Origin: Toxorhynchites rutilus septentrionalis
Taxonomy: Eukaryota; Arthropoda; Insecta; Diptera; Culicidae
Length of the DNA: 64,000 bases
NCBI RefSeq assembly: GCF_029784135.1
Contig: NC_073746.1
Location: 143,596,556-143,660,555, forward strand
Direction of reading: 5' to 3'
Below, one piece after another: positions 42,369-53,624 of this stretch. The notes under the pieces were generated by a model. The model had not been told where the DNA came from, made no database searches, and saw nothing but the letters and a program-made list of their open reading frames with translations. A program made the position numbers and the translations under genes. Positions within the stretch are counted from its first letter, which is position 1, and each line of letters starts with the position of its first letter.

Positions 42369-43497
42369 ATGGCACAAGAAGTAGAAATCGCAGCGGCAAA
42401 AATTAGGGAACAAATTGAAAAACTAAATATCCTTGATAAAATAATACAACAAGACAGCGTCCAAAAATTAAGGAAAAATACCCTCACTCAGAAGGCGAAA
42501 GAAGGAGAATTGATCTATAAAGAGATAAAATTAATAGCACAACCTTATACAACAGGCGAGTTCTCATTAGAATTTGTGAAATTTATCGTAGACACTAGGA
42601 AAATATATAAAAATATTATCAGCTGTTTAGAAATAGAAGAAAAAACCACAATGAGTAACTTTGATTATAAGGAAGCCTCAGCCATGGTGCCCATCTACGA
42701 TGGTTCACCAGAAGGTTTAGATAGATTCATTAGCTCTGCGGAACTTCTTTCCGATATAACGCCAAGTGTTAACAAAGCATTGGCATATAAATTCCTTTTA
42801 ACGAGATTGGATAAAAAAGCCAGAAGGGCCATAAACGGTAGCACCGATACAACAACATTAATTAAAAATTTAAAAATATCTTGCAAATCTAATGCTAGCT
42901 CTGATAATGTACTAGCCAAATTAAAAGGGTTGAAGCTAAAACCAATTGACGAGTTATGCAAAGAAGTCGAAGAACTGACCGAACAGTTAACTTCACATTA
43001 AAGAAGAAACCACACCGCAACGCGCAGCAAAATTTGCTTGCCAAGCGGGCGTGGATGCCCTCATAGAAGGTATTCAAAACAACGATATAAAAACAATCTT
43101 ACGCGCAGGGACTTTCACCACAGTCGCGGACGCGATCGAGAAGGTCAACAAATATAAAACGTTAACAAACAAACCAACTACGGTGTTGGCATACCATACA
43201 CACCGTCCAATGCAAAATCGCCAAACCCAATATCAACAACCCAGATATAACAACAGAGGCAGACCGACAAATTTCATACACCATGGTCGCGGAATGTATC
43301 ATAACAACCGCTCCAACAACAACAATAACAACAATTTTCATTCGCGAACAAACTTCAGGGTCAATCAAAATAGCGGCAATGGTCGAAACTTTACTAATCA
43401 GTCACAGCGATATATTGGCTTGGCGGAAAACTTAGGCAATCCGACGGTGGACCTCCGCGCCGACACGGAAACGAACATGGAGGAAAACCAATTTTGA
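42369..43497 (+). pseudogene. Gag, one frameshift
   Basis: Starts MAQEVEIAAAKIREQIEKL. The capsid-like part has YDGSPEGLDRFISSAELL and LLTRLDKKARRAI. A single shift near 42995 moves the frame to the one that continues through DALIEGIQNNDIKTILRAG. The tail is Asn/Arg-rich (HNNRSNNNNNNNFHSRTN) without classical CCHC knuckles. Gag forms the particle shell and binds RNA. The style resembles 17.6/297-type gags (inference). Confidence 0.75.
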
Positions 43498-44093
43498 AAA
43501 TTTTTAATTACAATTTAACTTGTTCTATGTTTGTGACAGTAAAGCTACGCATGTGCCCAAAACCATGTACATTAATTCTAGATACTGGATCTGACATTAA
43601 AGCTGACGGCATTCTGGGCTGAGATTTTCTAACAAAATACAAATGTAACATTTGCTTAAATTCATGGTTGTTATCTTTTCTCTATAATAATAATACTTTA
43701 GAACTACCAATCCAAGACAACTGGGACGATCATTTCGTCGTTCCACCCAGATGTCAAATCATTAAAGAAATTAAAATACCAAAGCTAGATAAAGATTCAG
43801 TTATAATATCGCAAGAGATTAAACCAGGCGTGTTTTGTGCAAATTCCATCATCAGCCCTAATAAACAATTTATAAAAATTATTAATACTAACACTGCTGA
43901 AACAATCATCCCCAAAAATTTCCAACCCTCAACGTTACCACTCGAAAATTTTACAATTAAACACACCAACTATAACATCAAAGAAAATAACACTGAACGG
44001 ATAAACAAATTAATTAAAGAACTCAATTTAAAAAATACTCCACCAGAAGCTAAAGAAAAAATCTTAAACCTTTGCAAAAAGTATAACATCTAG
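43498..44093 (+). pseudogene. Protease remnant and pol N-terminus
   Basis: The aspartic protease active site TLILDTGSD lies at about 43570. Its flap region is deleted, since ADGILG follows directly, with a TGA where Arg/Thr would be expected. The frame at 43668-44093 continues the protease-RT linker (VPPRCQIIKEIKIPKLDKDS, IKPGVFCANSIIS) and ends before any RT motif. Confidence 0.7.
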
Positions 44094-44113
44094 ATACGTA
44101 TAACATACGTATA

Positions 44114-44164
44114 ACATCTAGATACGTCTTTATTTCTATATCACAAAACCTCCACTATTCCACA
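44114..44164 (+). repeat. 3' LTR remnant (last 51 bp)
   Basis: Matches 41044-41094 except for one base, ending TTCCACA, then the CAAT target duplication. The remainder of the 3' LTR was removed with pol. Confidence 0.85.
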
Positions 44165-44909
44165 CAATCAAATGTAGCCTACAAGCCATACTTTATTCTT
44201 CCCGAAATTCTGAATAACATAATATCAGAATTTGTGCCGAAGAAAAGAAGACGAAGAAATTCAACCAGCAAATATCATATTTGGTATAACGCTCAAATGA
44301 GAAATTTGAAGAATAGAAAACAAAAAGCACACAAAAAATACAAAATAGACAAAAGTAATCAAAATTTGCTGGAATGACATAATATTTCCAAAGAACTAAA
44401 TTTTGCCATTAAAAGTGCACACGAAAAGCCGAAGGTCGAAACAGAAGTCAAATCATGTCCGAAGAAATTCTTTAATTACGTAAAGTCTAAGCTCAAAAGC
44501 AATAACTTTCCATCGCAGATGCATCTCGATGAAGATGTAGGGAATTTTTCGAACGAAATTTGTAATCTCTTTGCAAATTTCTTTCAAGAAGAATATACCA
44601 CATTTTCCGAAGAAAATCGCGATCGGGACTACTTTTCATTTTCACCGGAATATCCAAATGACAACTATCTAACTATCTTTCACAACAAGAAATATGCCAT
44701 GCATTAAAGAAATTAGATGGAACGAAAGGAACAGGACCTGACGGAATAGCACCTGTATTTCTGAAGAACCTGGCTGAGGAACTCACCCTTCCCTTATATT
44801 GCATTTTCAATATGTCACTACAAACTGGAATATTCCAGAAAAAATGGAAACAATCTTTTTTGGTACCTATCTTTAAATCAGGCGCTAAATCTAACGTACG
44901 TAACGCGTA

Positions 44910-46032
44910 CAGGCGTACACGAAATTATTGCGACACATTCAACAGGGCATAACTTTTTTACCATTGGGTAAAAATCAACCAAATTTTGCACACTTTCTCA
45001 TTGATGTGTATTGTCTACATGCTGTCAAACTCGAAGTCGTGTTTTTCGATTCAACGAAAATGGAGGTGAACCAACGCGAGTCGAGAGAACAAATTCTTTC
45101 CAAACACCTGGAATTTCCTGACCTGTCGCACCGGCAGTTGGGAAAAATGTTGAACATTCACCATTCAACCGTCTCCAGAGTATTGAAGCGGTTCCAGGAG
45201 CGGTTGACGTTGGACCACGGCAAAGGAGCTGGAAGAAAACCGGGACCGGAGAACAAAAAGACGGAGGGAAAGGTGAAGCGAATGATTAAAGCAAATCCCA
45301 ACGTCGCAAGCCATGATTTGGCTAAAAAGATCGGCATGTCGCAGAGCTTCGTCCAGAATGCAAAGAAGAGAGCTGGACTATTTACATACAAGGTACACAA
45401 CTTCCCAAACCGCGATGAGCGGCAACAATCGACGGCTAAAACTCGGGCATGGAAGCTCTACGAAAAGATGCTGACAAAATATGGCTGCTGTGTGATGGAC
45501 GACGAAACGTATATAAAAGCCGATTTTAAGCAAATTCCGTGGTTGGAGTTTTTCACCGGCAAGAGCAAGTTCGATGTGGACGACAAATTTAAGAAGAAGA
45601 AAATGTTCGCCTCCAAATATCTTGTTTGGCAGGCAATCTGCTCTTGCGGACTGAGGAGTAAGCCTTCCGTGACAAAGGGCACAGTAAATGGCGACGAAGC
45701 TCCGCTATTTTGGTCAGATTTGGCATCATGCCACTATTCTAAAAGTGTCCTGGAGTGGTATGAGGCCAATTTTGTCCATTTTGTTCCAAAGGACATGAAC
45801 CCGCCAAACTGTCCGGAGCTGCGCCCGGTGGAGCAGTACTGAGCAATAATGAAGCGGGAACTTCGGAAGAGCAAGAAGACAGTCAAAGACGAGAAGGACA
45901 TGTTAGGAAAATGGAAAAAACAACTGAGAAACTGGTACCGGAAACTACCCTAAAATTTTGGTTTGATTCTAAACATTATAAGAAAAATTGGCATGACATT
46001 TTCGGTGTCGCAATAATTTCGTGTTCGCCCTT
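44910..46032 (+). mobile_element. Mosquito-type mariner (DD37E)
   Basis: TA at 44908-44909 and 46033-46034. The ends are inverted repeats that share ACACGAAATTATTGCGACAC after a diverged AGGCGT/GGGCGA start. One transposase gene. Length 1123 bp. Elements with 37 residues between the second D and the E (ITmD37E) were described from mosquitoes, which supports the host guess. Confidence 0.85.
45060..45953 (+). pseudogene. ITmD37E transposase with one nonsense codon
   Basis: From the ATG at 45060: two helix-turn-helix parts (LSHRQLGKMLNIHHSTVSRV and SHDLAKKIGMSQSFVQNAK) joined by GRKPGPENKK, then CVMDDETYIK (first D), FWSDLASCHYSK (second D) and ELRPVEQY (E). Exactly 37 residues separate the second D and the E. 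The D-to-D gap is about 71, short for mariner, so an in-frame deletion of roughly 25 codons is likely. TGA at 45840-45842 replaces the expected Trp; the frame then runs open to TAA at 45951. Confidence 0.85.
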
Positions 46033-47203
46033 TAGTGAATGATAAAGTACAAGTAAAGAATAGAATAATGTGTATGCAACATGGCTTCTTTAAAGGCCGC
46101 TCAACTGCAACTAATCTGTTGGCATTTGTGACTTTTATTTTGAATGCAATGGAAAATGGCAAACACGTACGAGCTCTTTACACTGACTTCAGTAAAGCAT
46201 TTGACCGCATCGACATTCCATTACTATTCTTCAAATTGCAGAAAATTGGAATGGAACAGGGACTCTTAAACTGGCTGAATTCTTATCTAACAAATCGTGA
46301 ACAAATTGTTCATTTTCAAAATTCTCTCTCAAATCCAGTAAAAGTCACTTCGGGAGTCCCACAAGGCTCTCATCTTGGTTCTCTTCTTTTCATTCTGTAC
46401 GTTAATGACATCTCCTTCGTTCTCAAGCGTATAAATGTACTTGTGTATGCAGACGACATGAAGCTTTTCGCGGAAATTGGTGATGAAAACGACATCGAAG
46501 CATTCCAAAACGAAATACATATAGTCCATACTTGGTGTAATAAAAATCTACTAAAACTGAATGTAAAAAAATGCAACTCCATTACATTTAGCAGAAAAAA
46601 TCATGTACCAAATATTGTAATACGTCTTGGAAATCAAAATGTAGAGAAATGTGAAATAATTAGAGATCTAGGCGTCGTCCTGGACTGTAAACTCACATTC
46701 ATAAAACACTACAACTCTGTAATCAAAAAGGCAAATAGTGTGTTAAGCTTTGTCAAACGCTTCTCACATAATTTTTCAGGACCCATACACAATCAAGCTT
46801 TTGTATATCACATACGTAACATCGTTTGGAACCCATTCTGGAATACTGTAACATCGTTTAGAACCCGTATATGGTCGTACATGAAGAACGCATTGAGTCA
46901 GTCCAGAATTATTTTTTTCTTATTTGCACTCCGTAAGTTGAACTGGACCTCATTTCCACTTCCTTCATATGAAGCACGCTGCATGCTCATAAACATCCAA
47001 GCACTAAAGGAACGTCGTGAATTTGCAATGGTTTCTTTTGTTAATGATCTAATTTCGCAACGAGTACAATCAGCTGAATTACTAGAAAAATTAAATTTCT
47101 ATGTACCTGAGCGTCAACTGAGAACACGGAATTTGTTTCTAACCAAAACATCCAGAACAAATTATGCAAACAACGCTCCTATCAATCGCATGATGCGTAT
47201 ATA

Positions 47204-47702
47204 AGTTACCCATTGGATCACCCACGAGCCCAACAAATAGTCCACGTACCCTAACGAGTTATCCAGCGAATCGCCCACAAGCCCAACAAATGGTCCACGT
47301 ACCCTAGCAGATAGTCCACGTGCCCCAAAGGAGGTCGTTCAACCACATAGCGATCACCAGCACCAAGTTTATCGGGAACGCAACATCAGCAGTGACGAGT
47401 CCAGAGGCCAATCAATCGCATATTGCTACATCATCGATCAGAGTGCTTGGTGCACGCATATTGCACCATCGGCATTTCAAGCGCACCGAAACACCGATGA
47501 ACGAAATCCATTGATCAGCAACCCCGATGCCAATGACGAAAAAAACCGCAGTCAGCAGAACGTGGCAGCCGGATGCCTGGTTAGGGACTTGAGTTTAGTT
47601 TTAAGTTAGAAAAATAAAGTCAGTCTTTTCCCAATATTCAACTGTGACGGTTCGGTCCTTGTAGTTTTTAAAAACTCCCCCGAACCTCCAAACCCGTTAA
47701 CT
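47204..47702 (+). mobile_element. Solo LTR of a gypsy-type element, TATA target duplication
   Basis: 499 bp starting AGTTAC and ending GTTAACT, flanked by TATA at 47200-47203 and 47703-47706. AGT-start, ACT-end LTRs with TATA/ATAT targets are typical of the 17.6/297/gypsy group. A 53-bp tandem repeat (CCCAACAAATRGTCCACGTA at 47229 and 47282) and an AATAAA near 47610 are inside. Removing it with one TATA restores the host element frame. LTR-LTR recombination is the usual source. Confidence 0.85.
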
Positions 47703-48535
47703 TATATAATCAGCACTGCGAATTAATTGACACAACAATGAATGAAAAACAGCTAAAAAGAAACATGTACCGTAGGAATAATATTTAACTTAAGAAAACA
47801 TTGTAACATTAATATATAAGTATGTAGTTTACATTTGTTTGACGAAAATGAATAAATAAAAGATGCTCCAATCCAATCTACACTTTTTAGCTATCGGATC
47901 CATTGGCGCCCCACAGTGGTCCCTCAGAAATTCAAGGTGGCATTAAATAGAAAAATGAACAACAATTAGAGACGAATGAACTGAAAAAGTTTAAAGTCTC
48001 TATAATACAATACCATTACCACCAATGCCTGACATTCGCTATCCAACTCTTGACGAGTAAAGTTCAGTGTCGTTATTGTGCGTTGCCACTTTTACTATTG
48101 TGCGATTGGTATAGTGTACGAGTGAAGGTCATTGCTGTCCGCTTTCGAATTGACCTTTTGTGAAGTGGAACAAAGGAAGCAGCGCTCTTGCAGCTTGCAG
48201 CCCTTGGCGGCTGTTGAACATCGGCATAACGGGATCGCCATCGTGTGGCTGTCGTTAACGGGAATTATCATCACGTGACCGTGTGAGCTATTCTTGCGCT
48301 ATTGTGTTGATCCATAGCGCGTAGCCTCTGTCTCTCCCTGGTTAGGGCAGTAGAGCGCAGTATCGGAACAACTTTTATATTAAGGTACACCTATTTAATA
48401 TTAATATTATTATTCAACTCATTTGTTCATTGTTTAATATTATTATCATAATTCATTTTTGTTTTGTTATTTTTTTTTTCGAGATTATTGTTAAAATCAA
48501 TAATATATTAGAAATAAGACAGAAATTTTTGTAAA

Positions 48536-50098
48536 ATGGAGGATAGTGGAGGATCTCCAGAGATGGAGATCTCCGATAATGAATCCCATTTAAGATCTGG
48601 GAAAAAACATAAACGAGTCCCTCAAAAAGAAGATAATTCTTCTGGGGACGAATCTGCTCATCCTTCCAAGCCCCCCTCTAAGAAAATAGCAAGCCACCCT
48701 TCTGAACCGACTGTTACTTCCACTCCCCCTCTCCCATCATCGATTTCGCTTCCCCCTTCTGATGTTTCCGATCCAACCCAATCCTCGTCCTCGTCTTCTC
48801 CCTCTGTTGTTTCCGCTCCACGTGTCAGAGTTTATCCAGAAGATGCACCTGGAACTGGCCCGTGGGTTGTTTTCCTCCGGCCAAAACCAAAAGGAAAAAG
48901 TCTTAACGTGATTCAGATCATGAAAGATCTGGCCAGATACACTTCTGTATCTGAAATTCGCAGGGTTAGACCGAACAAATTGCGGGTTGTCGTGAATGAA
49001 CGGAAACACGCAAACGAGATTGTTACTGACCAACACTTCACTCTCGAATATAGAACATTTATACCCTCCCATAACGTAGAAATTGAGGGGGTGATAACTG
49101 AAACGGGTCTGACGAGCGAACAAATAAAAAAAGAAGGAAAAGGCAAGTTCAAGAAGCTTCCCTCAATGGAAGTAAAGATCTTGGACTGTCGCCAACTCGG
49201 GAAACTCTCCCATGATGGGGACCAAACGAAATTTACGCCATCCGACTCGTTTCGAGTCACCTTTGCTGGTGCCGCCCTCCCTGACTACGTTATGGTGGAC
49301 AAATTGAGATTACCTGTGCGACTCTTCGTGCCAAAGCCCATGACTTGCAACAAATGCAAGTCAGTTGGTCACACTTCAGATTATTGTGCCAACAAGGAGC
49401 GCTGTGCCACTTGCGGAGAGCAACATGAGGGGAAATCCTGCAGTGCGACTGAGCATAAGTGTCCATATTGCGGAGGATCCCCACACGCGCTCTCAGCTTG
49501 TGAAACTTACAAGAGTCGCTGGGAGAAACAGAAGCGCTCTTTAAACGAACGCTCGAAGCGCACTTTTGCGGAAATTTTAAAGGGCGCTTCTCCACTGGCC
49601 CAACAACAACAACAACCAATCTCAACACACAATACCTTTTCCACGTTGCCAGTTGATGAAATGGAAGCGGACACAGCTAGCGGGGGCACACCGTTTATTT
49701 TCAAAGGGAATCCCCGGCGCAAAAATGTGACCACTCCCAAAGTTCAAGAACAAGTCCCCCCGGTGATACCCCCTGTTAGCTTGCCTAAAAAATCGAGTGC
49801 ATCGGACAAGCAAAATCAGGTTCCTCCTGGCTTCCGTGGGAATAGTTCACCTTCGAACGACCCAGCACTCGAGGGGACATCAAAAACCCCAACTGTCCCT
49901 GTTTTTCCGTCCAGCTCAACTTCCCAATCGGGATTTATAAAGTTGTCTGACCTTTTGGATCAAATCTTCAAGTGTTTTAATGTTTCCGACTCCATCAGAA
50001 CCCTTGTCTTCTCAATGCTTCCAGTAATCAAGACAATTTTACAGCAATTGATGCAAACATGGCCCCTCCTTGCAATGATTATCTCTCTTGATGTCTAA
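48536..50098 (+). CDS. I-clade ORF1 (nucleic-acid-binding, three CCHC knuckles)
   Basis: 520 residues, open. An acidic and Ser/Pro-rich N-terminus (about 1-95), a central fold (about 105-265, GPWVVFLRPKPKGKSLNVIQ), then three knuckles at about 262-320 (CNKCKSVGHTSDYC, CATCGEQHEGKSC, CPYCGGSPHALSAC). A Pro/Gln-rich linker and a hydrophobic amphipathic C-terminus follow. It coats the element RNA. The stop overlaps the ORF2 start. Confidence 0.9.
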   Translation: MEDSGGSPEMEISDNESHLRSGKKHKRVPQKEDNSSGDESAHPSKPPSKKIASHPSEPTVTSTPPLPSSISLPPSDVSDPTQSSSSSSPSVVSAPRVRVYPEDAPGTGPWVVFLRPKPKGKSLNVIQIMKDLARYTSVSEIRRVRPNKLRVVVNERKHANEIVTDQHFTLEYRTFIPSHNVEIEGVITETGLTSEQIKKEGKGKFKKLPSMEVKILDCRQLGKLSHDGDQTKFTPSDSFRVTFAGAALPDYVMVDKLRLPVRLFVPKPMTCNKCKSVGHTSDYCANKERCATCGEQHEGKSCSATEHKCPYCGGSPHALSACETYKSRWEKQKRSLNERSKRTFAEILKGASPLAQQQQQPISTHNTFSTLPVDEMEADTASGGTPFIFKGNPRRKNVTTPKVQEQVPPVIPPVSLPKKSSASDKQNQVPPGFRGNSSPSNDPALEGTSKTPTVPVFPSSSTSQSGFIKLSDLLDQIFKCFNVSDSIRTLVFSMLPVIKTILQQLMQTWPLLAMIISLDV

Positions 50099-53000
50099 TT
50101 TAGATAGAGAGGTCGGAGATATCACTGTTTTACAGTGGAATTGTCGTAGTCTTATCCCTAAATTGGATACATTCAAATTTTTAACTCATAACTTCAATTG
50201 TGATGTTTTTGCTCTGTCCGAAACTTGGCTTTCTTCGCGAGATGATATCTCTTTCCACGATTTTAATATTATACGCTTGGACCGCGATGACAGATACGGA
50301 GGGGTACTATTGGGGATCAATAAGTGCCACTCATTTTTTCGAATTGACCTTCCACCTATTGGAGGGATCGAAGCTGTTGCTTGTCATGCAAACATCAGAG
50401 GCAAAGACCTCTGTATTGTCAGCTTGTATTGGCCTCCGAGAGCTGCGGTTAGCCGCAAACAACTTGATGACATGTGCTCACTCCTTCCTGAGCCACGATT
50501 GATCTTGGGAGACTTCAACTCTCACGGAACTGCCTGGGGGGAACAGTACGACGACAATCGTTCATTTTTGATATATGACCTTTGTAACAACTTCAATATG
50601 ACCGTTTTGAACACTGGGGAAACAACACGTGTGCCTAAACCTTCTGCTAACCCAAGTGCTCTTGACCTCTCGCTTTGCTCGAATTCACTATCGTTAGATT
50701 GCAAGTGGAATGTAATCCAGGACCCCAACGGTAGTGATCACTTGCCAATCAAAATTTCCATCACCATTGGGTCGAATTCTTCTGAATCTATAAACATGGC
50801 ATATGACCTCACAAGACACATTGACTGGAAAAAATATGCGGACGCGATTGCTCTAGCCATCAATTCCAGAGATGGTTTACCTCCATTGGAGGAGTATAAC
50901 TTCCTTTCTCGTTTGATCTATGACAGCGCGGTTCGCGCTCAAACGAAACCCATCCCAGGTTCCACTATTCATCGAAGGCCTCCCAATCTATGGTGGGATA
51001 GCATATGTTCCAAGCTTTATGTAGAAAAATCGAATGCATTTAAAGCTTTTCGGAAACGTGGAACCCCTGAAAATTTTCAAACGTATTTGGACCTTGAAAA
51101 TCAATTTAAAAACTTGATCAAAGGGAAAAAACGTGCTTATTGGCGAAATTTCGTGGGAGGTTTGTCACGAGAAACGTCAATGAAAAAATTATGGAAAGTG
51201 GCTCGAAACATGAGAAATCGCTCTTCAACGAATGAAAGCGAAGAATATTCACATCGATGGATTTTGAATTTTGCACGGAAGGTTTGTCCTGATTCCGCTC
51301 CTGTGCAAAAAATTGTTCGAGATATACCACAAGGTAGGTGCGATCTTGATTCCGAGTTTTCGATGGTAGAATTCTCTCTTGCTCTGCTTTTATGTAACAA
51401 TTCTGCTCCGGGATCGGATAGAATTAAGTTCAACTTGCTGAAAAACCTCCCTGATGTGGCGAAACATCGCTTGTTGAATTTATTCAATCGGTTTCTGGAG
51501 CATAATATTGTTCCAGATGATTGGAGACAAGTACGAGTTATAGCTGTTCAAAAACCCGGAAAACCCGCGTCCGACTTCAATTCGTACCGCCCAATAGCAA
51601 TGCTGTCTTGTATACGGAAATTGTTGGAGAAAATGATCTTGTTTCGCCTTGATCGATGGGTTGAAACGAATGGCCTACTCTCAGATACACAATATGGGTT
51701 CCGCAGGGGCAAGGGGACGAATGATTGTCTTGCGTTGCTTTCTTCAGAAATTCAAATGGCTTACGCCGAAAAAAAAATAAATGGCTTCAGTATTCTTGGA
51801 CATAAAGGGGGCCTTTGATTCTGTTTCAATAGAGGTTTTGTCAGACAAATTACACTCTCGGGGTCTGCCGCCTCTATTGAATAATATGTTATATAATTTG
51901 CTTTGTGAGAAACATTTGAACTTTTCTCACGGAGATTCGGCAATAAGTCGGGTCTCTTACATGGGCCTCCCCCAGGGCTCATGTTTAAGCCCCTTTTGTA
52001 CAACTTCTATGTAAGCGACATCGACAATTGCCTTACACAAAATTGCAGCCTAAGACAACTTGCAGATGATGGAGTGGTGTCTGTCGTAGGATCAAACGAA
52101 TCCGACCTGCAAGGACCCTTACAAAATACTTTGAACAATTTTTCAACCTGGGCCATTGGGCTAGGGATCGAATTCTCCACGGAGAAAACAGAGATGATGG
52201 TTTTTTCTAGGAAGCATAGACCAGCAAAACCAAAGCTTCAACTTTTGGGTAAACCGATCACTCATGCTATGTCATTCAAGTATCTTGGGGTCTGGTTCGA
52301 CTCCAAATGTACTTGGGGGGCCCATATTAGGTATCTGAGTAAAAAATGTCAACAAAGAATAAACTTTCTCCGTACAATTACCGGCACCTGGTGGGGAGCC
52401 CATCCCGAAGATCTTATTATGTTGTATCGAACAACTATTCTCTCAGTGATGGAGTATGGCAGTTTCTGTTTTCAATCAGCTGCCAAAACACACCTCATTA
52501 AACTCGAGCGAATTCAGTATCTTTGTCTCCGTATTGCGTTGGGATGTATGCCCTCAACGCATACCATGAGTCTCGAGGTTTTGGCAGGCGTACTCCCACT
52601 AAAAGATCGCTTCAATTTATTATCTCTTCGGTTCTTCATCCGGTGTAAGGCTATGAATCATTGGTGATCGGAAATTTTGAGCAATTGATCGAGCTAAATT
52701 TTCATTCTAGATTCATGAGTTCATATCATGAATTCACCTCTATGCAGGTTGTTCCTTCTTCGTATATTCCCAACCGTGTTTGTTTTCCTGACTACATCAA
52801 TTCCTCTGTACATTTCGATCTGTTCATGAAGGAGAAAATCCATGAAAATCCAGATTATCTTAGATTGGGGTTCGTTCCTACAATCTTCAATGCAAAGTAT
52901 GGGCGTATCAATTGTGATAATATATACTTTACTGATGGGTCCTCTATGAATGAGTCCACAGGATTTGGAGTGTTCAACGTATTTTTTAGCACCTCACACA

Positions 53001-53624
53001 GTCTTCAGAATCCTTGCTCGGTATATATTGCTGAATTGGCAGCGATATACTGGGCGCTGGACAGCGTCGCCTCACGACCTGTTGAACACTATTACATTGT
53101 AACGGATAGTCTTAGCTCTGTCGAAGCTATCCGTTCAGTGAGGCCGGAAAAGCACTCGCCGTACTTCCTTGAGAGAATACGAGAAATTTTGAGTGCTTTA
53201 TCCAGACGCTGTTATGTCATTACCTTTGTCTGGGTCCCTTCACATTGCTCAATTCTGGGTAATGAGAGGGCTGACTCATTGGCAAAGGTAGGTGCAATTG
53301 AAGGCGATATATATCAGCGTCAAATCGCCTTCAATGAATTTTATTTTTTAGTTCGCAAAAATACCATCGCTAACTGGCAACGCAAGTGGAATGAAGATGA
53401 ATTGGGCCGGTGGTTTCACTCGATTATCCCAAAGTTATCACGACATCGAGCACGTTGTTTGGTCGTGCGAGGTGTATCTGGTCGCCAGATCGAATTTAGA
53501 AAACTCCCTTCGGGCCCGAGGAAGACAGCCCAATGTGCCGGTGAGAGATGTGTTGGCTCGGTTAGACCTTGATTACATGTCCCATATATATGTTTTCCTT
53601 AAAGCTATAGATCTTCGTGTGTGA
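50091..53624 (+). pseudogene. I-clade ORF2 (endonuclease, RT, RNase H), four lesions
   Basis: ATG at 50091, overlapping the ORF1 stop by eight bases. Endonuclease at 50120-50790 (LQWNCRSL, ALSETWLSS, LILGDFNSHGTAWG, GSDHLPI). RT at about 51380-52300 (GSDRIKFNLLKNLP, YRPIAMLSC, FLDIKGAFDSV, LPQGSCLSP, LADDGVV). RNase H at about 52925-53300 (YFTDGSS, AELAAIYWAL, VTDSLSSVEA, VPSHCSILGNERADSLA). Lesions: an indel in an A-run near 51775, a shift near 51990, a shift near 52665 and a deletion near 53435. The last frame ends at 53624. Confidence 0.9.

Larger units (their letters stand above)
40580..44164 (+). mobile_element. Ty3/gypsy element with internal deletion of RT-integrase
   Basis: CAAT target duplication at 40576-40579 and 44165-44168. 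A full 5' LTR (40580-41094, TG...CA), PBS at 41095, leader, small membrane ORF (42121-42354), gag (42369-43497), protease remnant and start of RT (to 44093), then only the last 51 bases of the 3' LTR (44114-44164). RT, RNase H and integrase are gone. At the deletion join the sequence TATAACATCTAGATACG occurs twice with short filler, which suggests microhomology repair. Confidence 0.85.
44165..47788 (+). pseudogene. Reverse transcriptase of the CR1-like element, split twice more
   Basis: 44165-44907: linker (WYNAQMRNLKNRKQKAHKKY) and RT start (LDGTKGTGPDGIAPVFLKN, FQKKWKQSFLVPIFKSG). The mariner element follows. 46035-47203: HGFFKGRSTATNLLAF, LYTDFSKAFDRIDI, SGVPQGSHLGSLLF, VYADDMKLFA (catalytic YADD) and the C-terminal ERREFAMVSFVNDLI. 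The solo LTR follows. 47703-47788 finishes the protein. Apart from the insertions and a few stops in the first part, the second RT half is open for 389 codons. Confidence 0.85.
39200..47871 (+). mobile_element. CR1/Jockey-superfamily element broken by four later insertions
   Basis: Endonuclease (39200-39291, 40030-40579), linker and first RT half (44165-44907), second RT half and thumb (46035-47203), then the C-terminal end (47703-47788) and a 3' UTR ending GAATAAATAAAA at 47871. The inserts are 39292-40025, 40580-44164, 44910-46032 and 47204-47702, each with its own target duplication. The absence of RNase H and a CR1-like RT suggest CR1/Jockey. The 5' end is lost or unrecognisable upstream of about 39200. 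Confidence 0.85.

Noticed and set aside
47205..47702. 3' UTR of the CR1-like element
   Set aside because: AGTTAC/GTTAACT ends, a TATA duplication and the return of the coding frame at 47703 show that it is an inserted solo LTR.
48737..49813. Several 63-128-codon minus-strand frames
   Set aside because: They lie opposite the I-clade ORF1 with its clear CCHC motifs and have no features of their own.
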